A DNA stretch of 64,000 nucleotides from Bacteroides sp. GTDB taxonomy: Bacteria > Bacteroidota > Bacteroidia > Bacteroidales > Bacteroidaceae. The stretch is taken from the NCBI GenBank assembly GCA_019416685.1, contig DXWV01000071.1:1-64000 (forward strand), given 5' to 3'. This document shows, in pieces, positions 9,153-18,880 of this stretch (positions are counted from its first letter, which is position 1; each line of letters starts with the position of its first letter). The translations under genes were made by a program, and so were the position numbers. The notes under the pieces are model-generated. The model saw only the letters and a list, made by a program, of their open reading frames with translations. It searched no databases and was not told where the DNA came from.

Positions 9153-12100
9153 ATGAAAAATATAGATACGTTTGACCTTTCTAAGGTCGAACAGGTACGA
9201 TTTTTACAAATATTGAAGGTTTCAATACTCTTTTTAATACTTAGTTGGAACCCAGTTTTCGCTTCTACTTTCCCGGCTCAGACGCTTATTACTATCGAAG
9301 CAAAAAGTAAAGCTGTCAAAGAAGTCTTTAACGACATAGAAAAACAGAGTGAGTTTATTGTTTTCTTCTTAGATCAAAATATAGACGTTGACAGAAAGGT
9401 GAGTCTCTCTGCAAAGAAGCAAACGGTTAATAAGATTCTGGATCAGATGTTTAAAGGGACAGATGTTTCTTATTCTATTGTGGGAAGGCAAATCGTAATT
9501 TCTAAAGTTGCCAATAAGGCATCTACAACTCAACAGAGTAAAAAGTGGACATTAAAAGGACTGTTGACTGATGTTGATGGTAATCCGATTGTAGGAGCTT
9601 CTGTAATGTTGAAAGGAACTTCGACCGGAGTTTTATCTGATGTAAATGGTTATTATGCTATTGAAGTAGAAAACGGACAGACATTGGAATACCGGTTTAT
9701 TGGATTTGATACGGAAGAGAAAGTCGTGAAGGCTGGTATGAATGGTAATCTACGCATGCGGGAATCCAGTGTAAATCTGGATGATGTGGTTGTGATAGGC
9801 TACGGTCAACAAAAAAAAGAGAGTGTAGTTGCTTCTATTAATTCCATAGGTCCGGCTGAACTTTCTATGCCACAACGCAATCTTAGAAATAATATTGCGG
9901 GTCAGGTAGCTGGTATCATAGCTATTCAGCGGAGTGGAGAACCAGGAAATGATAGTGCTGAATTCTGGATCCGCGGTCAAAGTTCGTATGCAGGAGGTAC
10001 TTCTCCATTGGTTCTGGTAGATGGAGTTCCCCGTTCGATGGATGATATCGATGTGGATGAAATAGAAACATTTTCAGTATTAAAGGATGCGGCTGCTACG
10101 GCCGTATACGGTTCGGAAGGAGCCAATGGTGTCGTATTGATAACATCTAAACGAGGAAAAGCACAAAAAACAAATATTAGTTTCAGGGCACAATACAGTG
10201 TAGTTACACCTACGAGAATGCCTGAATTATTACCTTCATATGACTACCTGTCACTCTATAATGAAGGACAATGGAATGAAGCCGGTAATCCGGATTGGGA
10301 TACATTTAATAGGACTTACTCGGATGAGTTATTAGAGAAATATCGTACAGGGGCAGATCCTGACTTATATCCCAATGTGAATTGGATGGATCTGCTGTCT
10401 AACAACACACACAATCAACGCTATACATTGAATTTCAGAGGTGGATCTGAAAAAGCTAAGTTTTTTATATCAGGAGCTTACTACAATGAAACCGGTATAT
10501 TCAAATCCAACCCGATTGAAAAATATGATGCCAATATTGGTCTTGACCGCTATAATTTGCGAACTAATGTGGATATGGATATTACATCGACTACTAAAAT
10601 ATCGGTAGATCTTAGCGGGCAGTATAAGACAAAAAACAATCCGGGAAATACTTCGGATGCTATTTTTGATATGATTACCCAGTTCCCGACACATTACATT
10701 CCAATGTATTATTCTGACGGTAGTATTTCAGAACACTATACATTTGACCCGAGTACTCGTTCTAATCCGTATAACATGTTGAATCACTACGGATATACCA
10801 AAAGTTGGAGTATGAATGTGCAGTCTAAAGTCACTTTAGATCAAAAGCTGGATATAATTACAAAAGGGCTTTCCTGGAAAGGAAGTGTTAGTTTTGATGC
10901 ATCGGCTTATTCTATTATTAAGCGTGAAAAGTCTCCGAATTCATATTATGCAACCGGACGCGACGAAGAAGGGAATCTGATAAAAACAGAGATTAAGCAA
11001 GGTAGTGCACTGGGCAATCCGGCCTATTCAAGCTCGGGTGGTGAGAAGAAAATCTATATTGAAACTTCTTTGAATTATAAAAGACTTTTTAAGGAAAAAC
11101 ATGATGTTTCGGGTATTTTACTGTATATGCAGAAAGAAAGTCAGAACCAGAATGTTTCGGGTATACAGTTACTTCCGTACAGAAAGCAGAGTGTGGTAGC
11201 CAGAGTTGCTTATGGTTATGACAATCGTTATATGCTGGAAGGTAGCTTCGGTGCAACCGGTAGTGAAAACTTTGCATCAGGACACCGCTGGGGAATTTTT
11301 CCGGCAGTTGGGGCAGCTTGGTACGTTAGCCATGAAAAGTTTATGGAACCTTTGGAAAATACCTTAAGTAAACTAAAGCTGAGAGCTTCCTTCGGTATTA
11401 CCGGTAATGATGAGATTGGTTCGAGTTCTCGCTTTCCTTATAGGGAATCACTTTCAACAGGAGGTACCGGATACAATATGGGACTTACTCCGGGTGTGAA
11501 TGGTGATGTAACCGGAGCTAGCGGTGGCGGAATTATCGAACAGGATTTTGCAACTCCTAATCTGACCTGGGAACGTGAGCGCAAAATAAATATTGGTGCC
11601 GATCTGGGATTCTTCAAAGGTAGTGTTGACTTGATTGTGGACTGGTTTGCCAATCGTCGTAATAATATTCTGTTACGTCGTAAAACAATTCCTTCGGCTG
11701 CCGGATTTCGTAATAGTCCCTGGCAAAATTTTGGAGTTACCACCAATAAAGGTATTGATGCAAGTTTAGTCTTTAAACAGCAGATTGGGAAGGTCTTTAT
11801 GTCAGTGAGAGGAAATCTTACTTATGCTAAAAACAAAGTAGAAGAGTATGATGAAGTGCCTCAGGTTTATCAGTATCAGGCTTATACAGGTCAGTCTATC
11901 GGACAACCGTTGGTATACGTAGCCGAAGGTTTATATACTCCTGACGATTTTGATATTGTAGAAAATACAAATGGAAGTAAGACTTATACATTGAAAGATG
12001 GTATGCCCAATCCGGGTACTCAGGTTGCTCCGGGCGATATCAAATATAAAGATTTGAATGGAGATAAGAAGATTGATTCTTTGGATAAGACATACGAGAA

Positions 12101-12617
12101 TGGTTTGTATCCTGAAGATCCCAGATTGGTTTATGGATTCGGATTGAATCTGGAGTGGAAAGGCTTCTTCGCCGGAGTATTCTTCCAGGGGGTAGGGCAA
12201 ACTTCTGTTAACCTTTTGGCTTCGGCCGGTAACTTTATGCCGTTCCATAATGGAGTGGACGCTTCTTCTGCCCGTATGGAGTCTTTGAACCGTTGGCAGA
12301 ATGATGATCCTTACAATCAGAATGTTTTATTCCCACGTGTACATGCTACTAAATTTGACAATAATACTTATGGAAGTACATGGTGGTATCGTAATGGTAG
12401 CTTCTTGCGATTGAAAAATGTAGAGTTCGGCTATCAGTTCAATAAGCAGATGTTGCGTAAAATCAGTATGCAGAATCTGAGAATTTATGTTCAGGGAACT
12501 AATCTGGCAGTTTGGGACAATATAAAGTACTGGGATCCTGAACTGGGTGGTTCTAACTCCGGATCAAAATATCCGATATGCGGAACATGGACAATGGGAC
12601 TTGAAGTTACATTTTAA
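9153..12617 (+). CDS. SusC-family TonB-dependent receptor with STN signalling domain
   Basis: An 1154-residue outer-membrane receptor. In order: a signal segment (residues 22-38); an STN domain (about 45-115, from LITIEAKSKAVKEVFNDIE to YSIVGRQIVISK), which is the part that talks to FecR; a carboxypeptidase-regulatory-like beta domain (about 130-205, VDGNPIVGASVMLKGTSTGV); the TonB-box region DDVVVIGYGQQKKESV; the plug with LVLVDGVPRSMDDID and AVYGSEGANGVVLITSK; and a C-terminal barrel ending in an aromatic-rich strand (MGLEVTF). It imports oligosaccharides, with SusD as lid. The STN domain is absent from many SusC proteins and fits the sigma/anti-sigma pair upstream. Confidence 0.96.
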   Translation: MKNIDTFDLSKVEQVRFLQILKVSILFLILSWNPVFASTFPAQTLITIEAKSKAVKEVFNDIEKQSEFIVFFLDQNIDVDRKVSLSAKKQTVNKILDQMFKGTDVSYSIVGRQIVISKVANKASTTQQSKKWTLKGLLTDVDGNPIVGASVMLKGTSTGVLSDVNGYYAIEVENGQTLEYRFIGFDTEEKVVKAGMNGNLRMRESSVNLDDVVVIGYGQQKKESVVASINSIGPAELSMPQRNLRNNIAGQVAGIIAIQRSGEPGNDSAEFWIRGQSSYAGGTSPLVLVDGVPRSMDDIDVDEIETFSVLKDAAATAVYGSEGANGVVLITSKRGKAQKTNISFRAQYSVVTPTRMPELLPSYDYLSLYNEGQWNEAGNPDWDTFNRTYSDELLEKYRTGADPDLYPNVNWMDLLSNNTHNQRYTLNFRGGSEKAKFFISGAYYNETGIFKSNPIEKYDANIGLDRYNLRTNVDMDITSTTKISVDLSGQYKTKNNPGNTSDAIFDMITQFPTHYIPMYYSDGSISEHYTFDPSTRSNPYNMLNHYGYTKSWSMNVQSKVTLDQKLDIITKGLSWKGSVSFDASAYSIIKREKSPNSYYATGRDEEGNLIKTEIKQGSALGNPAYSSSGGEKKIYIETSLNYKRLFKEKHDVSGILLYMQKESQNQNVSGIQLLPYRKQSVVARVAYGYDNRYMLEGSFGATGSENFASGHRWGIFPAVGAAWYVSHEKFMEPLENTLSKLKLRASFGITGNDEIGSSSRFPYRESLSTGGTGYNMGLTPGVNGDVTGASGGGIIEQDFATPNLTWERERKINIGADLGFFKGSVDLIVDWFANRRNNILLRRKTIPSAAGFRNSPWQNFGVTTNKGIDASLVFKQQIGKVFMSVRGNLTYAKNKVEEYDEVPQVYQYQAYTGQSIGQPLVYVAEGLYTPDDFDIVENTNGSKTYTLKDGMPNPGTQVAPGDIKYKDLNGDKKIDSLDKTYENGLYPEDPRLVYGFGLNLEWKGFFAGVFFQGVGQTSVNLLASAGNFMPFHNGVDASSARMESLNRWQNDDPYNQNVLFPRVHATKFDNNTYGSTWWYRNGSFLRLKNVEFGYQFNKQMLRKISMQNLRIYVQGTNLAVWDNIKYWDPELGGSNSGSKYPICGTWTMGLEVTF

Positions 12618-12629
12618 AAATTGAATATT

Positions 12630-14615
12630 ATGAAAAAAGTTAAGAAATTCGTATATACTGCACTTATTGCCAGTGGAATGCTGGGAAGCTTTGTTTCATG
12701 TGATTATTTGGACGTATCCAAGGAATTGGCTGAGAATCTGACATTGGATCAGGTTTTCGATAATCCCGGTTATACAAAACGTTGGCAGGCTAATATCTAT
12801 AACTGTATCCCTAATTATTCAGAATTGGGAAAGGGAGCTACTACTGGTTTCACAGGTATCTGGAGCTTGATGTCGGGGCAGGTTGTAGCGAATACAACAG
12901 CTGTAGGGACTCAGATGATTACGGGTTTTAACTCGTCGAATGCTTCGTTCCACCGCTGGGCGACGCTATATAGATATATACGGCAAGGATTTATCTTTCT
13001 GGATAATGCCAAAGATTATATGGGATCGGAGCAGGATGCATCATATGTTAGTGAAAAGGATATGAACCGCTTGAAAGCAGAAACTAAATTTCTGATTGCA
13101 TACAGCTATTTCTCTCTTTTTGAGCTCTATGGTCCTGTTCCTTTGATCTCAGAAACAGAAGATCCTGAAAATAAATCAATAGATTATCCGAGAGCATCTG
13201 TGGATGAAATTGTAAATTACATCGATAATCTGCTGAAAGAGGTAATAGACTCAAATGCATTGCCCGAAACATTATTTAAAGGTGACCCTTCCGGCGGTTT
13301 CGACTATGATCATAATAACGATAGATACAATTTGAAGGAAATAATCCGTCCGACCAAAGTTGCCGCATTGGCATTACGTGCTAAGTTATGGGTTTATGCA
13401 GCTTCTCCTCTTTTCAACGGTGGATACAAGGAAGCATTGCAAGTGACCAATAAAGATGGCAAACGTCTGTTCCCGGATGAAGATCGGTCAAAATGGAATA
13501 CTGCAAAGGCACGTTTGGAGGATTTGTTCACATTTGCTGAAGGCAAAGGACACAAATTGTATTATGCCAAACCCGGAAGTAATGGTCTGCCCGATCCTAA
13601 TCTGTCAGTATATGAACTGTTCCAATATTATAACGATGAAATTCTTTGGGCTAACGGTAATAATAACTATCGAATCGTAGGAAACGATATGGAACGGCGT
13701 ACTTGCCCTCGCGGAGCGAATGGTTTTTGTAATATTGGTCTGTACCAGGAGGGAGTAGATGCATTCTTTACTAAAAACGGTTTGACTATCAATGAAGATC
13801 CCGAATATAAAGAAGATGGTTTTGCCGATTTGGTAAATAGATGTAGCTCAACTTCGCATAAAGATAAGCATATCTTTAAGATGTATCACAACCGTGAACC
13901 TCGTTTCTATAATACGGTCACTTATGAAGGAAGAAGCTGGCATTTGCCTATTTCCGGAAAAGCTGAATATGGTTCGTATTTCAGTAAGGGTGGTGATTCG
14001 GACAATAGTTCACAAGATCATCCGAAAGCGGGATATTTACTTTATAAGTTTAAAAATCGCTTATTGTTGGATACCGGTGATAATGTAAAGACATGGGCCC
14101 GCCCCTGGATCTTATTCCGTTTGGCTGATTTCTATCTCTATTATGCAGAAGTTTGTAATGAGATCAATCCTTCCGATTCTAAGGTGATAGAATATTTGGA
14201 TAAAATCAGAGATAGAGCCGGCATACCCGGATATCAGGAACTTAAGGAGAATGGAATTAAAAATATTGTTGGGGATTATGAAGCTCAGAAACTGGCTATC
14301 CGTCGCGAACGTATGGTAGAGCTTTTTGCCGAAGGGAATCACTACTTTGACACACACCGTTGGATGAGTTGCCTGGATGATAATGGAGAAGATCAGCCAC
14401 ATATTCGTACAGGAATGGATCTGAACTCGCCTGCTGCCAAATTTAATTCCAGCAAAATACCAACTACATTCTATGATGCAATTGGTGAAGGATCTTACTA
14501 CAATAGAGTGGTTGTGGAAAAACGTGTATGGAATAAGGAGATGTTATTGTATCCGGTACCTTATGATGAAATACAAAAGAGTAAATTGCTTGTACAAAAT
14601 CCATTGTGGAACTAA
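12630..14615 (+). CDS. SusD-family glycan-binding lipoprotein
   Basis: About 661 residues from ATG 12630; a TTG at 12621 in the same frame is a less likely start. The lipoprotein signal ends in GSFVSC, so the protein is probably tethered to the outer-membrane surface. SusD/RagB hallmarks are seen: CDYLDVSKELAENLTLDQVF after the lipid Cys, a helical TPR-like N-terminal half (RLKAETKFLIAYSYFSLFELYGPVPL), and the C-terminal IRRERMVELFAEGNHYFDTHRW and LLYPVPYDEIQKS. It follows susC by 12 bases and forms the binding lid of that transporter. Confidence 0.95.
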   Translation: MKKVKKFVYTALIASGMLGSFVSCDYLDVSKELAENLTLDQVFDNPGYTKRWQANIYNCIPNYSELGKGATTGFTGIWSLMSGQVVANTTAVGTQMITGFNSSNASFHRWATLYRYIRQGFIFLDNAKDYMGSEQDASYVSEKDMNRLKAETKFLIAYSYFSLFELYGPVPLISETEDPENKSIDYPRASVDEIVNYIDNLLKEVIDSNALPETLFKGDPSGGFDYDHNNDRYNLKEIIRPTKVAALALRAKLWVYAASPLFNGGYKEALQVTNKDGKRLFPDEDRSKWNTAKARLEDLFTFAEGKGHKLYYAKPGSNGLPDPNLSVYELFQYYNDEILWANGNNNYRIVGNDMERRTCPRGANGFCNIGLYQEGVDAFFTKNGLTINEDPEYKEDGFADLVNRCSSTSHKDKHIFKMYHNREPRFYNTVTYEGRSWHLPISGKAEYGSYFSKGGDSDNSSQDHPKAGYLLYKFKNRLLLDTGDNVKTWARPWILFRLADFYLYYAEVCNEINPSDSKVIEYLDKIRDRAGIPGYQELKENGIKNIVGDYEAQKLAIRRERMVELFAEGNHYFDTHRWMSCLDDNGEDQPHIRTGMDLNSPAAKFNSSKIPTTFYDAIGEGSYYNRVVVEKRVWNKEMLLYPVPYDEIQKSKLLVQNPLWN

Positions 14616-14632
14616 TAAAATGATATTATAAA

Positions 14633-15751
14633 ATGAAGAAATATATAATTGTTATCCTATCGTTACTGGTCTTTTTGAATGTTTCCGTTTTTGCAGCCGG
14701 TGATGTGCCTTATACTAAAACTGAGATTAAATCACTGATGAAAAAAGTGGCAGACTGGCAGTTGGCTCATCAGAAAGAGGTGAAACACCATCCTATGGAC
14801 TGGACAAACGCCACTTTATATATCGGAATGGTGAAATGGGCAGAACTGGCTGATAAGGTTGATAAAGACGAAACATACTACAAATGGCTGGTAGATATTG
14901 GTAACCGGTATTCATGGAAAGCCAATAAACGGATGTACCATGCGGACGATTTGGCTGTTTGCCAGATGTTCATAGATGTCTATAAAAGATACAAGGACAA
15001 GTCGATATTGCAGCCTACCATTGAACGTATTGATTGGATACTTGAACATCCCTCTAAAGGCTCTTTGATAATAGACTATTCCAATCAGACCACTTTGGAA
15101 CGTTGGAGTTGGTGTGATGCTTTGTTTATGGCTCCTCCTATCTTCACCCGGTTATATAAAGAGACGGGTAATAAGAAATACCTGGAATTTGTAGATAAGG
15201 AATATAAAGCTTCTACTATTTTCTTGTATGATTTGGAAGAGAGAATGTTCTTCCGTGACAGTCGTTATTTCTATCAGCGTGAAGCAAATGGCAAGAAAGT
15301 TTTTTGGGGACGCGGAAATGGTTGGGTACTTGGAGGACTGACCGAAATGTTACAAGATCTGCCTAAAAAGAATAGTTATCGTCAATTTTATGAAGATCTC
15401 TTTGTTGAGATGTGCAACCGTATGGTAGAAATTCAGCAACCGGACGGATTATGGCATGCCAGCTTGCTGGATCCGGAGACTTATGCTGTACCTGAAACCA
15501 GTTGTTCCAGTTTCATTATATATGCGCTGGCATACGGCATTAATGAAGGGTTATTGGATAAAGCTACTTATTTGCCTGCATTGTTGAAAGCTTGGAAAAC
15601 TACATTGGGTACAATTGATAATGATGGTAAGCTGGGATATGTACAGCCGATTGGTGCCGACCCGAAGAAAGTTACAAAAGATATGACCGAAGTATATGGT
15701 GTTGGTGCTTTCCTGATGGCGGGAACCGAATTGTATAAAATGGCTAAGTAA
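14633..15751 (+). CDS. GH105-type unsaturated uronyl hydrolase
   Basis: A 372-residue enzyme of the GH88/GH105 (alpha/alpha)6-barrel group, with an N-terminal signal (VILSLLVFLNVSVFAA). Family signatures are YHADDLAVCQMFIDVYKRY, the WSWCDALFMAPP stretch with its Trp/Asp pair, WGRGNGWVLGGL, and GLWHASLLDPETY followed by ETS. These enzymes remove the 4,5-unsaturated uronic acid that a polysaccharide lyase leaves at the non-reducing end. It lies 17 bases after susD and ends at a terminator. A second, larger relative is at 22827, which suggests two different unsaturated linkages. Confidence 0.9.
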   Translation: MKKYIIVILSLLVFLNVSVFAAGDVPYTKTEIKSLMKKVADWQLAHQKEVKHHPMDWTNATLYIGMVKWAELADKVDKDETYYKWLVDIGNRYSWKANKRMYHADDLAVCQMFIDVYKRYKDKSILQPTIERIDWILEHPSKGSLIIDYSNQTTLERWSWCDALFMAPPIFTRLYKETGNKKYLEFVDKEYKASTIFLYDLEERMFFRDSRYFYQREANGKKVFWGRGNGWVLGGLTEMLQDLPKKNSYRQFYEDLFVEMCNRMVEIQQPDGLWHASLLDPETYAVPETSCSSFIIYALAYGINEGLLDKATYLPALLKAWKTTLGTIDNDGKLGYVQPIGADPKKVTKDMTEVYGVGAFLMAGTELYKMAK

Positions 15752-15764
15752 TTTGTCGGTTATT

Positions 15765-15816
15765 AGGGTTGCTCTGAAATTGGTATTACTTGTTTAAGGC
15801 AACCCTTTAATTTTTA
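15765..15816 (+). terminator. Terminator after the first GH105 gene
   Basis: AGGGTTGC (15765-15772) pairs with GCAACCCT (15799-15806), with an imperfect T-rich tail (to about 15815). It would end or attenuate the susC-susD-GH105 transcript. Confidence 0.6.
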
Positions 15817-15823
15817 GATCCTT

Positions 15824-15951
15824 ATGAAAAAATAAATAACTCTTATCGGACTTATTTTCTTATTATTCTCAAATCAATTTTTGCATTGGAAGCCTGGGAT
15901 ATTTTAGATAAATCAATGGTTTCCTGGAAAACGAACGGAGGGATTTTATAA
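15824..15951 (+). pseudogene. Remnant of a secreted protein gene
   Basis: An ATG at 15824 starts a signal-peptide-like frame (MKK, stop, ITLIGLIFLLFSNQF) broken by TAA after three codons. From 15893 a second frame continues sensibly as ALEAWDILDKSMVSWKTNGG before stops. So one nonsense change and one frameshift seem to separate a signal peptide from the start of a mature protein, and nothing more of the gene is left. The 15952-16087 remainder carries nothing that I recognise. The family of the lost protein cannot be told; a glycan-degrading enzyme is a guess from its position. Confidence 0.5.
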
Positions 15952-16087
15952 TAAAGCATGATCATTCCTCTAACAAAGAGTTACTATTGAGATTTCTGCT
16001 ATTGTGGGTGTATATATTGGATATATAAAAGCAGATAGCAGGATACTAAAACGTTTCAAGATCATTTTAAAGTAACAGAAATTAATA

Positions 16088-17716
16088 ATGAGTAAAAGCA
16101 TGAGAAAAATTTTAATTATAATCTTACTTTTTGCAATTGGATTTCCTTCCTATGCCCAGAATGAAAAAACATTCCGGCAGTGGGGTGAAGAGTCTCTGAA
16201 GGTGATCGATCTTTATTTGAAGTCGAATAGAGGGACCTTCCTGTATGCTGAAAAATCAACGAGTCCGACAGCTGCATTTGTATGGCCTACCAGTATTCAA
16301 CTGAAAGCGTTGATTTATGCCGACCGGATAGATGATGCTAAGAAGTTGCTTGATAATGTGAACAAGTATTATTACGTAGCCTATAATGGTTATTATGCTT
16401 ATGATGCCAGTTACAATGGTAAAGGTGGGAGCCGCTATTATGATGATAATGCATGGATGATTAAAGACTTACTGGATATGTACGCTGTTACAAGTAATGA
16501 AGACTATCTGACAAGAGCTAAAACGGTCTTAAAATTCTGTATGAGTGGTGAATTACCTACAGGAGGCATTCTGTTCAATGAAAATCCGAATCATGAAAAA
16601 GCGGGAAAATGGTCGGTTTGTGCAACGGCTCCGACTATTGTTTGCTGTCTGCGGCTTTATCAGATTACAAATCTACAAAAATACTTGAATGATGCTCTGC
16701 GACTGTATCAATTCTTGAAAAATGATGCGGGCTGGGGCATTGGAGCAGGGTATCGGGGATATGAAAATGCCGTTGTTATGCAGGCTTCCATGCTTTTGTA
16801 TACCATAACAAAAGAGGAACAATATCTGGAAGATGCTTATCGGTTGGCTTACGGTATGGAATCTCACTACATTGACTGGGCCACACATCGTTTGAATGAA
16901 ACCGGACAATGGGGAGCTCACGATATGGCAGATGCTTATGTAGAACTTTATAAGATAGATCATAATCCAAGATGGCTTAATCTTGTTGCAGGTTATGCAA
17001 TCTATTTGCATGATAATTGTAAAGACGAACTCGGGTTTTATCCGGAATACTGGAATGATCTGACTCCTTCGCAGGAAAGCAGGCAACAGCTATTATATCA
17101 GTCTTCGGCAGCATCTACCTTCCTCAAATTAGCATCTGTATCTTTTGAGGCAGAACCTGTTACTACGCCTGTTGCTCTATTCCAGAATGTGAATTATAAT
17201 CAGGGAAAACTCAATAACCAGTATAGTGTAGGATTGGAGGTTGGGGAATATGCGAAAGATGATTTATGCCGTTTAGGGTTGACCGATAATAAGATGAATT
17301 TTAAAGCTCAGATCTCTTCCATTGAGATAGCTGATGGCTATAAAGTGACTATATATAAAGAAGGAGATTTTACGGGCGACTCTCGATTGCTGTATAAGTC
17401 TTCACCTGATTTACAAGGTTGGAGCAATGTGAAGTCTTTAGTGGTTGCTCGTGTCAATGATACTGGCATTCATTCTAATAATTCGTCTTCGTCATTAAAG
17501 GTACATCCGCAACAAACTTCAGATTTTGTCTGTATAGAGAATCTTTCGGAAGATACGTGTATTAAAGTTCTGGATATGAATGGAAACACAGTTTTTCGGA
17601 CCAATGTATTGGATGAACAGTATGTGTTGAATATGACCCCATTTTCTCAGGGGATGTATTTGGTAGTGATAAGTTCACAAGGCCAAAGTCAATCGGTAAA
17701 AGTTTTGAAATATTAG
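16088..17716 (+). CDS. GH76-like secreted glycosidase with crystallin-like and type IX tail domains
   Basis: A 542-residue protein with a signal peptide (LLFAIGFPSYAQ). Residues about 25-350 look like the (alpha/alpha)6 barrel of GH76 endo-alpha-1,6-mannanases: YYDDNAWMIKDLLDMY carries the paired Asp expected of the catalytic site. A segment at about 365-455 (PVALFQNVNYNQGKLNNQYS, then KVTIYKEGDFTG) resembles a beta/gamma-crystallin-like module. The last 70 residues (KVLDMNGNTVFRTNV, GMYLVVISSQGQSQSVKVLKY without its last residue) resemble a type IX secretion C-terminal domain. GH76 is the best family guess, not proven; related unclassified barrels exist. Confidence 0.7.
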   Translation: MSKSMRKILIIILLFAIGFPSYAQNEKTFRQWGEESLKVIDLYLKSNRGTFLYAEKSTSPTAAFVWPTSIQLKALIYADRIDDAKKLLDNVNKYYYVAYNGYYAYDASYNGKGGSRYYDDNAWMIKDLLDMYAVTSNEDYLTRAKTVLKFCMSGELPTGGILFNENPNHEKAGKWSVCATAPTIVCCLRLYQITNLQKYLNDALRLYQFLKNDAGWGIGAGYRGYENAVVMQASMLLYTITKEEQYLEDAYRLAYGMESHYIDWATHRLNETGQWGAHDMADAYVELYKIDHNPRWLNLVAGYAIYLHDNCKDELGFYPEYWNDLTPSQESRQQLLYQSSAASTFLKLASVSFEAEPVTTPVALFQNVNYNQGKLNNQYSVGLEVGEYAKDDLCRLGLTDNKMNFKAQISSIEIADGYKVTIYKEGDFTGDSRLLYKSSPDLQGWSNVKSLVVARVNDTGIHSNNSSSSLKVHPQQTSDFVCIENLSEDTCIKVLDMNGNTVFRTNVLDEQYVLNMTPFSQGMYLVVISSQGQSQSVKVLKY

Positions 17717-17759
17717 TTGAGTTAATCTTACATATTATGAACATTAAAAATTAAAAGTT

Positions 17760-18791
17760 ATGAAAACAAAATTATCTTTTTTTCTTGTAGCAATTAGTCT
17801 TTGTATGAGTGCATTGGCAGCGGATGTTCCCGCCCAGTTATTTATGCGTGGCACAGCATTGGCAGAGTCGTCCACACCTTTAGTCATGAAGAGAATTAAT
17901 AAGGATTTTCCTGATTTCTATAATGGTGCGGGTGAGATCAGCAATACTTTTGAACTGTTTACAGCATTAAAAAGCGGTAATTATGAATTTGCTGCATCGG
18001 AAAGTGGAGCAGCTATTATTTCTTCTGCAACAATAACGGTTGATAAAGAGGGATTGGTACCTTATAGAATTCGGGTGAATTTTGATGAAAGTACTCCGGA
18101 AGTAACTGTTTCCGAGGTGGAAGAGATGATTATATGGGCACCTTCCAAAAAATTTGTTGTTGCCAACCTTGACTACATGGGTAATTCTTCATTTATAATC
18201 AGAGGGCTTGAATATAGCAAGGATACCTGGGGAGATCCAAGATATCGTTTCAGAGTTTATACCGCTGATGGTGATATAAAAACTTATGCATATAAAAAAG
18301 GAAACTTAACCGGGCCGGATGACGATAGTAATGAAACAGGATATTTTGATTTGTATCAAACAACGGCTGAAGGCCAGTGGGATGAAACAATAGATGGAGT
18401 AAAGTATCAGGGTGCCGAATTCAAATTATCAAAGAAACGCAGAGGAGAAGGATTTACATTGGCTCCATTTGATGTGAAGGTGGTTTTTGATCCGGTAAAT
18501 AACTATACACACGTTATCAGTGATTATGATCCGACAGGCATTGTTAGTACAAATGCTGTGTCCAAAGGGGAAGTATATCCGACTGCTATCAATGATCAGG
18601 TTACTATAGCTGTCGAAAAAGGAGCTTTGGCTGTTGATTTCATTTCAGCAACAGGGATAACAGTGTTGCAGGCTAAATCAGCTGACAGCACTTTGACACT
18701 TAATAATATTAGTCTGCCTAAAGGTGTTTATCTGGTGAAGATTGTTCAGGATAACAATGTTCTATCAGTGAAACGTGTAATTAAATTGTAA
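17760..18791 (+). CDS. Secreted beta-sandwich protein, paralogue of the next gene's C-terminal half
   Basis: A 343-residue protein with a cleavable signal (LVAISLCMSALAA) and no lipid Cys. Residues 25-260 match the C-terminal half of the next protein almost throughout; shared stretches include GTALAES, VPYRIRVNF, WGDPRYR, DETIDG/HETIDG, KRRGEGF and HVISDY. The build resembles SusE/SusF-type binding modules, which is a weak guess. The last 75 residues (VYPTAINDQVTIAVEKG to VKRVIKL) look like a type IX C-terminal signal. It is probably a glycan-binding protein of the locus. It ends at a terminator. Confidence 0.72.
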   Translation: MKTKLSFFLVAISLCMSALAADVPAQLFMRGTALAESSTPLVMKRINKDFPDFYNGAGEISNTFELFTALKSGNYEFAASESGAAIISSATITVDKEGLVPYRIRVNFDESTPEVTVSEVEEMIIWAPSKKFVVANLDYMGNSSFIIRGLEYSKDTWGDPRYRFRVYTADGDIKTYAYKKGNLTGPDDDSNETGYFDLYQTTAEGQWDETIDGVKYQGAEFKLSKKRRGEGFTLAPFDVKVVFDPVNNYTHVISDYDPTGIVSTNAVSKGEVYPTAINDQVTIAVEKGALAVDFISATGITVLQAKSADSTLTLNNISLPKGVYLVKIVQDNNVLSVKRVIKL

Positions 18792-18797
18792 AGGAAG

Positions 18798-18847
18798 AAA
18801 AGGGGAGAGGTATGTCTATTCATAGGCTTTCCCCTTTTTGTTTTTTC
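18798..18847 (+). terminator. Strong terminator
   Basis: AAAAGGGGAGAG (18798-18809) pairs with CTTTCCCCTTTT (18827-18838) with one mismatch, and further T-runs follow to 18846. An ATG at 18812, which would extend the next gene, lies in the loop; this favours the ATG at 18881 as the true start. Confidence 0.8.
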
Positions 18848-18880
18848 GCTTTGTTAGCAATATACTCAACTATAATTCAT

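Noticed and set aside
18812..18880. Longer start for the lyase-like protein
   Set aside because: The ATG at 18812 is in the loop of a terminator, and the ATG at 18881 gives a proper signal peptide.
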